Positions 7,816 to 13,014 of a stretch of DNA of 13,410 bases are shown in pieces. Within the stretch, counting starts at the first letter, position 1; each line of letters begins with the position of its first letter. Position numbers and translations under genes: made by a program. The notes beneath the pieces are model-generated. The model ran no database searches. It was not told where the DNA came from and saw nothing but the letters and a program-made list of their open reading frames with translations. Source of the DNA: Hermodarchaeum sp048885185 (GTDB taxonomy: Archaea > Asgardarchaeota > Hermodarchaeia > Hermodarchaeales > Hermodarchaeaceae); assembly GCA_048885185.1 (NCBI GenBank), contig JBHLQC010000031.1:1-13410 (forward strand), given 5' to 3'.

Positions 7816-8031
7816 GTGCCCATAATAACATTCCGATGCGCTAAATGTGGAAAAACACTCTCCTGTCCATATTGCCAAACTCCTGTTCCCTCAATGCCAC
7901 CTAGTAACCGCTGTCCACATTGTGGAAAACCATTTGCCACAACTCTACCTTCCAGTAAATGCCCATTTTGTGGCGCCAGAATAATGTACAAAGAACGCCC
8001 TCAAATCATCAAAAAATTAACTGCTAAATAA
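7816..8031 (+). CDS. Small four-knuckle zinc-ribbon protein
   Basis: 71 residues with four CxxC knuckles: C8/C11, C17/C20, C33/C36 and C49/C52. These are enough for two zinc-ribbon sites, probably pairing 1 with 2 and 3 with 4. The repeats CPYC, CPHCGKPF and CPFCGAR are typical of archaeal double zinc ribbons. A Pro/Ser linker (21-32) separates the halves and a basic tail (KERPQIIKKLTAK) could touch nucleic acid. The start is taken as GTG 7816; an in-frame stop at 7792 limits extension, and GGAGG at 7780-7784 is too distant to serve it well. Function unknown. aIF1 follows 112 bp downstream with its own promoter. Confidence 0.72.
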   Translation: MPIITFRCAKCGKTLSCPYCQTPVPSMPPSNRCPHCGKPFATTLPSSKCPFCGARIMYKERPQIIKKLTAK

Positions 8032-8088
8032 GCAAAAGCCAACACAAGAAAGTAAGCTAGAACATTTTCTGATAAGGTTTGGCGTAAG

Positions 8089-8096
8089 CTTTTATA
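8089..8096 (+). promoter_or_regulatory. TATA-like element for aIF1
   Basis: GCTTTTATAG at about 8088-8097 fits an archaeal TATA box, with purines just upstream as a possible BRE. A start about 25 nt downstream (around 8118-8122) would leave a short leader containing GAGG (8132-8135), 8 nt before the aIF1 ATG. Confidence 0.5.
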
Positions 8097-8143
8097 GTTC
8101 AAATACGCAACTCTCATACCACTATAATTAAACGAGGCGTATA

Positions 8144-8452
8144 ATGTCAGAAATTTGTCCTATTTGCAGTTTGCCTAAAGAAATTTGTCGCTGCCAAGAA
8201 TTAGCGAAGACAGAGCAGCGTATTAAAGTGAGCGTTGAGCGGCGAAAATGGGGACGAGAGGTCACTCTCATCGAAGGTATTAACAGCCGTGAGATATCCC
8301 TGTCCGAATTAGTCACCAAGCTGAAAATGAGATGTGCGTGTGGTGGTAGCGCTAAGGAAGGCGTCATTGTCCTTCAAGGCGATCATCGTCACAATATCAA
8401 GGGTATCTTGGGTGATTTAGGATTCCCATCCGATAACATCGACATCGCTTAA
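8144..8452 (+). CDS. Translation initiation factor aIF1 (SUI1/eIF1 family)
   Basis: Binds the 30S subunit near the P site and enforces start-codon selection with aIF2 and aIF1A. Seen: the archaeal N-terminal zinc knuckle CPICSLPKEICRC (5-17), then the SUI1 fold with IKVSVERRKWGREVTLIEGI (27-46), which carries the basic loop. Next come the conserved CACGGSAKEGVIVLQGDHR (64-82) and a C-terminal ILGDLGF helix. At 102 residues it matches archaeal homologues. ATG 8144 has GAGG at 8132-8135. It looks like a monocistronic gene with a TATA-like box upstream and a small hairpin 46 bp downstream. Confidence 0.93.
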   Translation: MSEICPICSLPKEICRCQELAKTEQRIKVSVERRKWGREVTLIEGINSREISLSELVTKLKMRCACGGSAKEGVIVLQGDHRHNIKGILGDLGFPSDNIDIA

Positions 8453-8498
8453 TGCTGCATGTCAAAGCTATTTCATGTAAGATTCGACGCTCTTCCCC

Positions 8499-8514
8499 AC
8501 GTAGTCATCTACGT
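8499..8514 (+). terminator. Hairpin downstream of aIF1
   Basis: ACGTAG (8499-8504) and CTACGT (8509-8514) form a perfect 6-bp stem with a TCAT loop, 46 bp after the aIF1 stop. No T-run follows. It could mark the 3' end of the aIF1 mRNA or the edge of the RNA-rich region. Confidence 0.35.
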
Positions 8515-8538
8515 AATGTCTGAATAACACCATAATGA

Positions 8539-8611
8539 GGTTGAATTCAAGGCTACCAATGGCTTAAAAGAGGATAGAGGAAAGCTTTTTGTGGTAGAGC
8601 TCAGTTCAACC
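8539..8611 (+). ncRNA. Candidate structured RNA: three nested helices
   Basis: The segment folds, by eye, as one long arm with three stacked helices. GGTTGAATT (8539-8547) pairs with AGTTCAACC (8603-8611), 9 bp with one G-U. CTACCA (8553-8558) pairs with TGGTAG (8592-8597), 6 bp. GGCTT (8561-8565) pairs with AAGCT (8582-8586), 5 bp with one G-U. The apical loop (8566-8581) is all purine except one T. It lies in a 181-bp protein-free gap between aIF1 and the tRNA gene. It matches no RNA family I recognise: no C/D boxes, and no ACA box at the right distance below a lower stem. It may be a free small RNA, the leader of the tRNA-His/hisS transcript, or a chance fold. Confidence 0.4.
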
Positions 8612-8644
8612 ATTCTTCGTGCTGGGACACTGTGCCGGGATAAT

Positions 8645-8698
8645 ACTAGTTGAAAAATCAACTGCATCCCGAAGGTGTAAACTGGTAATTGCCCAGGC
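8645..8698 (+). other. Inferred D-arm intron of tRNA-His (boundaries provisional)
   Basis: A 54-nt insertion relative to a normal tRNA. The boundaries were chosen because they rejoin A-T (8643-8644) with G-C (8699-8700) into a perfect D-stem. Internal structure includes AGTTGA/TCAACT (8648-8653 with 8658-8663, AAAA loop) and CTGG/CCAG (8682-8685 with 8693-8696) next to the 3' boundary. An alternative helix CTAGTT/AACTGG (8646-8651 with 8680-8685) would place the 5' cut exactly after 8644. A full bulge-helix-bulge is not apparent, so splicing would use a relaxed motif. Confidence 0.5.
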
Positions 8699-8723
8699 GC
8701 AATGGTAGCATTGAAGCCTGTGG

Positions 8724-8752
8724 AGCCCCATTTAATGTGATGGGGTACAGAA
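8724..8752 (+). other. Canonical 37/38 tRNA intron with perfect bulge-helix-bulge
   Basis: The anticodon stem (8713-8717/8754-8758) is followed by a 4-bp central helix CTGT/ACAG (8718-8721 with 8747-8750). It is flanked by 3-nt bulges GGA (8722-8724) and AAA (8751-8753), then a 6-bp outer helix GCCCCA/TGGGGT (8725-8730 with 8741-8746) closed by a 10-nt loop. Cleavage between the second and third bulge bases releases 29 nt and yields the exact 7-nt anticodon loop. This is the textbook substrate of archaeal tRNA endonuclease. Confidence 0.88.
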
Positions 8753-8790
8753 AGCTTTAGGCCGGGGTTCGAATCCCTGTCCCGGCACCA

Positions 8791-8795
8791 TTTTT
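8791..8795 (+). terminator. T-run terminator directly after tRNA-His
   Basis: Five T residues follow the encoded CCA immediately, the usual short oligo-T stop for archaeal RNA polymerase. It may be leaky, allowing read-through into hisS, which starts about 50 bp later. Confidence 0.5.
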
Positions 8796-8846
8796 CACTA
8801 TAAACGTGGATAATGAGAATTAGACAAACGAAACGAGTTGACAAAA

Positions 8847-10331
8847 ATGAAACGCGGAAAAGAGCTAGCGGTTGGTGGATTTCGAGATTTCTATCCTGAA
8901 TTATACCAAAAAATCGACCGTATATTACGAGCCTTTCGAGAAATTCCTCAACTGTTTGGTTACATTGAATACGAATGCCCAACAGTTGAGCCTTTACAAT
9001 TGTATCAACTGAAATCAGGAACAGAATTAGTTGAAGAGACCTTCAAAGTAACGGACCGAAAAAATCGACAATTAGTCCTGCGGCCAGAAACAACGCCTTC
9101 GCTAGCTCGAATGCTCGCAGCACAACAACAATACTATCCACGTCCCATCCGCTGGTTTTCAGTTTCACGCATATTTCGCGACGAAACCCAACAGCGAGGC
9201 CGCGTTAAAGAATTCTGGCAACTCAATGTCGATTTACTTGGCACTGAAGATATCGGAGCAGATGCTGAAATCATCAATGTATTAGCTGCGATTATCCAAA
9301 GCCTCGGTTTTACCGCTGAAAATTTTGTAATCCGTATCAATGACCGCCGCTTAATCCAAAGCTATATCGAATCGCTGGGTTTGACTAATTATCTTGAAAT
9401 AATACGTATATTGGATCGTCGCGACAAACTCTTACAAGAAGCCATCATCAATCAACTCGTAGAAGAGGGAACACCAGCAAAGAAAGCTGAGGAAATCGCA
9501 CTCACTCTACGTCATTTCTTTGTGGAAAAACAACAAGAGCGACCAAGACTCCCCCGTTCGAAAAAGATTGATGAGATCATAGAGAAGCTTCCACAAATTC
9601 AACAGAATGCACTTATCGATGCCCTTGAAAAAAGCGGGATACCAAGAGGAGTTGCAGTCCAACTTACTGAATTTTCATCAATAAAAGGCACTCCGGCAGA
9701 GTTTCTAAAATTAATCGAGAAAGTTGAATTAACTAAAGAAACCAAACAGACCCTTGAACCCCTAAAACAGTTAGCAACTCAACTTGACGATTTGGGGCTA
9801 ACAGCTTGCTGTGAATATGATGCTAGTATTGCACGAGGATTGGATTACTATACAGGCATTGTTTTTGAAGCATGGGACCGGGGAATAGGATTGCCGCGCG
9901 CAATTGCAGGTGGTGGTCGCTATGATGACCTTGTGGGAATTCTTGAAGGGCAACCATTACCGGGTACCGGATTTGGATTTGGAGAAACCGTAATTTTTGA
10001 ACTTGCTGAAGAGAAGGGCCTCCTCCCACCACCTGAACCAGCAGCCGATCTCTACATCGCACCTGTTTCAAAGAAACAATTAGGCGATTGCCGCCAGATA
10101 GCCACACAACTTCGTACAGCGGGAATTCGCACTCTTTTCAATGGTTTCACCTGGTCCCTCAAAAAATACCTCGATGATGCAAGTAAGAGACAAATTCCTT
10201 ATGTAGCCATTGTAGGACCCCGAGAGCTCGCAAAGGATGCAGTAAACCTCCGTGACATGAAAACCGGAAAAGAAAAAGAAGTGAAAATTACGAAATTAGC
10301 TGATTTCATCCGAAACGCTTTAAGCCAGTAA
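8847..10331 (+). CDS. hisS: Histidyl-tRNA synthetase (HisRS)
   Basis: A cytoplasmic class II synthetase that charges tRNA-His with histidine. Seen: motif 1 region GGFRDFYPE (10-18), VLRPETTPSLAR (77-88), motif 2 FRDETQQRGRVKEFWQ (110-125) with its ATP-binding Arg, the HisRS-specific ARGLDYYTGIVFEA (329-342), motif 3 region GGGRYDDL (355-362) and GTGFGFGETVI (373-383). The C-terminal anticodon-binding domain covers about 400-490. At 494 residues it is longer than bacterial HisRS (about 425); the extra length lies in the insertion domain (about 180-325), as in archaeal/eukaryotic enzymes. ATG 8847 is preferred over TTG 8838 because the upstream codons add nothing conserved; no strong SD is visible. 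It directly follows the tRNA-His gene, its own substrate. T6 at 10345-10350 probably ends the transcript. Confidence 0.95.
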   Translation: MKRGKELAVGGFRDFYPELYQKIDRILRAFREIPQLFGYIEYECPTVEPLQLYQLKSGTELVEETFKVTDRKNRQLVLRPETTPSLARMLAAQQQYYPRPIRWFSVSRIFRDETQQRGRVKEFWQLNVDLLGTEDIGADAEIINVLAAIIQSLGFTAENFVIRINDRRLIQSYIESLGLTNYLEIIRILDRRDKLLQEAIINQLVEEGTPAKKAEEIALTLRHFFVEKQQERPRLPRSKKIDEIIEKLPQIQQNALIDALEKSGIPRGVAVQLTEFSSIKGTPAEFLKLIEKVELTKETKQTLEPLKQLATQLDDLGLTACCEYDASIARGLDYYTGIVFEAWDRGIGLPRAIAGGGRYDDLVGILEGQPLPGTGFGFGETVIFELAEEKGLLPPPEPAADLYIAPVSKKQLGDCRQIATQLRTAGIRTLFNGFTWSLKKYLDDASKRQIPYVAIVGPRELAKDAVNLRDMKTGKEKEVKITKLADFIRNALSQ

Positions 10332-10344
10332 TTATTGAGCCGAA

Positions 10345-10350
10345 TTTTTT
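10345..10350 (+). terminator. T6 terminator after hisS
   Basis: Six T residues lie 14 bp after the hisS stop, an archaeal-type oligo-T stop without a hairpin. Confidence 0.5.
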
Positions 10351-10352
10351 GC

Positions 10353-10403
10353 TAGGATAATTTAAGGAAAGCGCTTTAATAATAGTAGGATATTTTATCC
10401 TAC
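10353..10403 (+). promoter_or_regulatory. Promoter/operator region of the uptake operon
   Basis: TAGGATAATTTA (10353-10364) and TAGGATATTTTA (10386-10397) are near-identical direct repeats 33 bp apart. The second is half of a perfect dyad, GTAGGATA (10385-10392) with TATCCTAC (10396-10403), which covers a TATTTTAT stretch that would serve as the TATA box. A perfect palindrome AAAGCGCTTT (10368-10377) lies between. Transcription would then start near 10420, just before the first gene. A repressor on the dyad would exclude TBP; this role is inferred. Confidence 0.5.
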
Positions 10404-10427
10404 ACCAAATATACCAGGCGATCACTC

Positions 10428-10946
10428 CTGAGAAAACAACTATTCGTTGGAACCACAATTTTTCTCATGCTCTTTTTGCCAATGTGCATTAGGGTAGATC
10501 AAGTATGCTCTTTAAATGGGACAGCTCTTTCAGCCATGGCATCGAATGTGGAACTAACTATTGATTACGGAAACTCCTCAGAGAGCATATATTCTGATCT
10601 CTCTGGGTTAACAGTATTTGACATCCTCAATCAGACTACAGCTGTCACGTTCATAGAATTTGCATACGGAAAGTTCGTTATATCAATAAATGGCGTTGAA
10701 AACAATGCCAATCAAAACGGGTTCTATTGGCAATACTGGGTCAACGATGAACTTGCCCCTATAGCCGCAGATAATTATGTTCTCTCAGATGACGACCAGA
10801 TTCTGTGGAAATACTGTGCCCCGGAGGAAACGTCCACTCCGCCACCCACCGTTAATCCAGATATGGTGTTAGGAGTCGGCTTAGTTGCGTTTGTCAGCAT
10901 TTTCATTATCCTCTTGGCACTATTTGTTAGTCGACGAATGCGGTGA
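10428..10946 (+). CDS. Membrane-anchored DUF4430 (transcobalamin-like) exported protein
   Basis: Likely an extracytoplasmic binding protein anchored in the membrane. Seen: from CTG 10428 the frame reads LRKQLFVGTTIFLMLFLPM, a good signal sequence (basic start plus hydrophobic core). ATG 10467 would cut this core in half. AGGCGAT at 10416-10422 is an SD-like site for the CTG. The body carries the DUF4430 signature: a VTFIEFAYGKFVISINGVEN strand pair, then FYWQYWVNDELAP and the NYVLSDDDQILWKY ending. A Pro/Thr linker (TSTPPPTVNP) leads to a C-terminal TM helix (LGVGLVAFVSIFIILLALFV) and a basic stop (SRRMR). DUF4430 is related to the C-terminal domain of transcobalamin/intrinsic factor, and the ECF S component in the same operon supports corrinoid capture. 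Either start leaves the functional call unchanged. The ligand is inferred. Confidence 0.75.
   Translation: MRKQLFVGTTIFLMLFLPMCIRVDQVCSLNGTALSAMASNVELTIDYGNSSESIYSDLSGLTVFDILNQTTAVTFIEFAYGKFVISINGVENNANQNGFYWQYWVNDELAPIAADNYVLSDDDQILWKYCAPEETSTPPPTVNPDMVLGVGLVAFVSIFIILLALFVSRRMR
10942..10946 (+). promoter_or_regulatory. GGTGA ribosome-binding site overlapping the DUF4430 stop
   Basis: GGTGA ends 7 nt before ATG 10954 and includes the preceding TGA stop, pointing to coupled translation. It supports ATG 10954 over the in-frame ATG at 10885, which lies inside the upstream gene. Confidence 0.6.
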
Positions 10947-10953
10947 AAAAAGA

Positions 10954-11667
10954 ATGCGTTCAAAAAAACCTATTATCCTGAGCTGCGTTTTCATCTTTAT
11001 CCTGTTGTTAGGAGCGGTTCATAAGGTTCTAGCCCAGGAGTTAGCTTACTCTCCGGCTATAACGCCTACACCATTTTTCACTAAAACTGTAGAATGGCGG
11101 ATTACAAATGTTACCAGTGAAGTAGTAGAATGGGGATTTGGTTCAGGTGCATTTTGGCAGGCAAACGAAAATCAGCATATTGTCTTTGATATCCATCAGC
11201 TTGCTGATGCAGAAGCGCATGGGATTTTCACAATAGGAAACCTGACAATCCCTACTAATGATTCCCGTATTGCAGCCGAACTAGCATTCAGTATTTGGCC
11301 ATGGTTTCCAGGATTAATTTCACATCTGACCTGGGCTATTGTCGACCAAAGAGCATCTGATGCAGCTTCAGGATTACTTGTAGGAGAATTAGAGATCCTA
11401 ACGACTACAACCACTAAAAGCTACATTTACCATCAAGCAGCGCCAGGAAATCAAAACACCACTCTAATGTATGATAAACAAACAGGCATTCTCCTCGAAG
11501 GCTACACGGAATTCTTCTTCCTGAATGATTATCATCTTGGCGTTGAACTTGTTGGAGTTACTCAAGTTCCAACTGGCACTACCTACTTTGGGGTTCTCCT
11601 AACAGCCATATTCGTCAGCCTAATCATTACCTTTGTAGTGATTCGACGTCCAAGTTTAAGGAACTGA
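10954..11667 (+). CDS. Exported, membrane-anchored protein of unknown function in the ECF operon
   Basis: 237 residues from ATG 10954. Seen: a signal peptide MRSKKPIILSC... with a hydrophobic core and a plausible cut after VLA (residue 27). An extracytoplasmic domain of about 180 residues follows, with several N-x-S/T sequons (NVT, NLT, NDS, NTT). A C-terminal TM helix (about 208-230, GVLLTAIFVSLIITFVVI) ends with basic residues RRPSLRN. No Cys beyond the signal peptide and no domain I recognise; the predicted ectodomain looks beta-rich. The architecture (signal, ectodomain, C-terminal anchor) is the same as its DUF4430 neighbour, so the two may sit together at the membrane surface with the ECF S component, which starts 2 bp after its stop. 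A substrate-receptor or docking role is inference from context. Confidence 0.75.
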   Translation: MRSKKPIILSCVFIFILLLGAVHKVLAQELAYSPAITPTPFFTKTVEWRITNVTSEVVEWGFGSGAFWQANENQHIVFDIHQLADAEAHGIFTIGNLTIPTNDSRIAAELAFSIWPWFPGLISHLTWAIVDQRASDAASGLLVGELEILTTTTTKSYIYHQAAPGNQNTTLMYDKQTGILLEGYTEFFFLNDYHLGVELVGVTQVPTGTTYFGVLLTAIFVSLIITFVVIRRPSLRN

Positions 11668-11669
11668 TA

Positions 11670-12293
11670 TTGTTGAACACACTAGGAAAAGATGAATCTT
11701 CCCAAACAAATAATCTCGCTATGAATGTAGCACTCGTAGCGATTTTAGCGTCACTAGCCATCGGTGGGAATTATGCCCTCTCCGCTATTCCTAATGTGGA
11801 ATTGTCATCAGTAATGGTGTTTCTCAGTGGCTTTCTCTTTGGTCCAGTAATTGGCATCTTAACCGGACTTATTGCTATGACTATTTACCAACTGTGGAAC
11901 CCGTGGGGTGCATTTCTTCCTCCCATCGGTTTTGCTGTAATTGGGTGTACTATGTTTATTGGTTTAGTAGGTGGAATACTAGGTCGAAATTTTCAGCTTT
12001 CATCCACTAAAGGAAAAATCCCCTTACGCTGGTATCTTTGGCCTGCATTTTTTGGCGTCATAATTACACTGTTCTACGACTTGGTTACGAACTTGGCGTA
12101 CAGTATTACCTTTGTTGTTCCCTTTATGATCGCATTCGTCACTGGATTACCTTTTATGATCCTGCATATGGCGACCAATGGTATCCTCTTCGGTCTGCTT
12201 ACTCCAGCAATTTCACGTATTGCTATGCAACTCAATATTGGACACCTACAATTCAAGAGGCACGCACCAACAAAAAATAATAACGAAATGTGA
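11670..12293 (+). CDS. ECF transporter S component (substrate-specific membrane subunit), CbrT-like
   Basis: 207 residues with about six predicted TM helices. Seen: an N-terminal helix NVALVAILASLAIGGNYALS, then the family pattern IPNVELSSVMVFLSGFLFGP and IGILTGLIAM, in which the S component packs around its ligand. NPWGAFLPPIGFAVIGC and GLVGGILGRN follow, with three more helices in 12050-12230. This resembles ECF S components of the group that includes the cobalamin subunit CbrT; precise specificity cannot be read. S components need the EcfA ATPases and EcfT, none of which is in the window, so a shared (group II) module elsewhere is expected. The start is TTG 11670 or the adjacent TTG 11673 (GGAA upstream); ATG 11721 is possible. 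The C-terminal tail (residues about 190-207) is basic and cytosolic. Confidence 0.8.
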   Translation: MLNTLGKDESSQTNNLAMNVALVAILASLAIGGNYALSAIPNVELSSVMVFLSGFLFGPVIGILTGLIAMTIYQLWNPWGAFLPPIGFAVIGCTMFIGLVGGILGRNFQLSSTKGKIPLRWYLWPAFFGVIITLFYDLVTNLAYSITFVVPFMIAFVTGLPFMILHMATNGILFGLLTPAISRIAMQLNIGHLQFKRHAPTKNNNEM

Positions 12294-12319
12294 GCTACCA
12301 ATGAAATAAAGGTCAAAGG

Positions 12320-12324
12320 GGAGG
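12320..12324 (+). promoter_or_regulatory. GGAGG ribosome-binding site pointing to a CTG start
   Basis: GGAGG, preceded by AAAGG, lies 7 nt before CTG 12332, ideal spacing. It is 31 nt from TTG 12356 and abuts an out-of-frame ATG that encodes only six codons. It therefore decides for CTG. Confidence 0.55.
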
Positions 12325-12331
12325 ATGTCAG

Positions 12332-12946
12332 CTGGAAATCATTGAACTCCTGGATTTGTCACGGCGACGAGGACCTCCCACGCAATTTCGTTCATGGCAT
12401 TTGTTGGCAGCATTTTACATTTTTTGTAAAGCTGAGCATCCAGTAGGCAGGTATCAGCTTGGAGAAGAGTTAGAATTGGGTGATGGGAGTATCCGTTCTC
12501 TCGTTCGTTTTCTTCGAAACCGTGGTCTTATCGAACCAATGGGTCGACAAGGACATCAACTTTCAGAACAAGGGAGGCAATATTGTAGTGAACTTAACGA
12601 AGTCCTTATCGATCTCCTAGAGGTTCCGGCAAGCAGTTTTACTGTAGACAAGGAAAATTTTGCTTGCCACCTTAGGAATCGAGCGCAGTATCTTACTGAC
12701 GGGCTCGTCCAGCGAGATGCAGCTAAACAAGCAGGAGCCACCGGTGCTACTACTCTTTTTCAAGGAACCAATCTTGATGTCATAACCATGCCATTAGATC
12801 ATGAATTTCCAAAAACAGAGTTGAAGGCTATTCTACCTGCGTTTAATCTTCAACTTGGAGATGTTATCATCATTGGGTCAGCTCAGACGCAGTTAACTGC
12901 GCAGCTTGGAGCACTTGCAGCTGCACTCACACTTCTGCAAAAATAG
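12332..12946 (+). CDS. Winged-helix DNA-binding regulator, DUF4443-like
   Basis: 204 residues from CTG 12332 (196 from TTG 12356). The upstream codons LEIIELLDL form a sensible helix start and GGAGG precedes the CTG. Seen: an N-terminal winged helix-turn-helix (about 25-85) with VGRYQLGEELELGDGSIRSLVRFLRNRGLIEP, the recognition helix and wing pattern of MarR/Lrp-like archaeal regulators. HQLSEQGRQY closes it. The C-terminal domain (about 125-204) has LDVITMPLDHEFP and ends GDVIIIGSAQTQLTAQLGALAAALTLL, the pattern I associate with archaeal DUF4443 proteins, possibly a ligand sensor. It is the last gene of the uptake operon, about 38 bp after the S component. It is the obvious candidate to act on the dyad at 10385-10403. 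Effector unknown. Confidence 0.72.
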   Translation: MEIIELLDLSRRRGPPTQFRSWHLLAAFYIFCKAEHPVGRYQLGEELELGDGSIRSLVRFLRNRGLIEPMGRQGHQLSEQGRQYCSELNEVLIDLLEVPASSFTVDKENFACHLRNRAQYLTDGLVQRDAAKQAGATGATTLFQGTNLDVITMPLDHEFPKTELKAILPAFNLQLGDVIIIGSAQTQLTAQLGALAAALTLLQK

Positions 12947-13014
12947 ATGAAACGTGTTTTCTAACGAAGTTGATACCGCTTCTGTATTAAATGGGGTGCT
13001 TAATGCAAAGCTAG

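Larger units (their letters stand above)
8634..8790 (+). tRNA. tRNA-His(GUG), two introns, discriminator A73, CCA encoded
   Basis: Seen: acceptor GCCGGGA (8634-8640) pairs perfectly with TCCCGGC (8780-8786). A T-arm with loop TTCGAAT (8768-8774) sits between 5-bp arms. Discriminator A is 8787 and CCA is 8788-8790. The anticodon stem GAAGC (8713-8717) pairs with GCTTT (8754-8758); the spliced loop CTGTGGA has anticodon GTG at 8720-8722, hence histidine. The D-loop AATGGTA is 8701-8707. Intron 2 (8724-8752) is canonical at 37/38. A further 54 nt must leave between the acceptor and D-arm; removing 8645-8698 gives a perfect ATGC/GCAT D-stem and a normal 71-nt tRNA plus CCA. Position -1 is T, so the histidine-specific G-1 is not encoded. 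A73 differs from the archaeal/bacterial C73 and is the eukaryotic state. A T-run follows; hisS begins 56 bp downstream. Confidence 0.85.

Noticed and set aside
8621..8627. GCTGGGA as an alternative tRNA 5' acceptor strand
   Set aside because: It pairs with TCCCGGC only with a G-U and is followed by CA instead of T8-A9; GCCGGGA at 8634 pairs perfectly and is followed by TA.
8626..8630. ACA triplet downstream of the nested helices as an H/ACA box
   Set aside because: It lies about 15 nt beyond the basal helix with no lower stem pairing, so the H/ACA layout is not met.
8509..8982. Minus-strand ORF of 157 codons over the tRNA region
   Set aside because: Its RDSNPG-type peptide is the antisense translation of the tRNA T-arm, a common artefact, and it overlaps the hisS start.
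10368..10377. Palindrome AAAGCGCTTT taken alone as an operator
   Set aside because: A single 10-bp palindrome in AT-rich DNA is weak evidence; only the neighbouring dyad and direct repeat give it context, so it was listed within that region.
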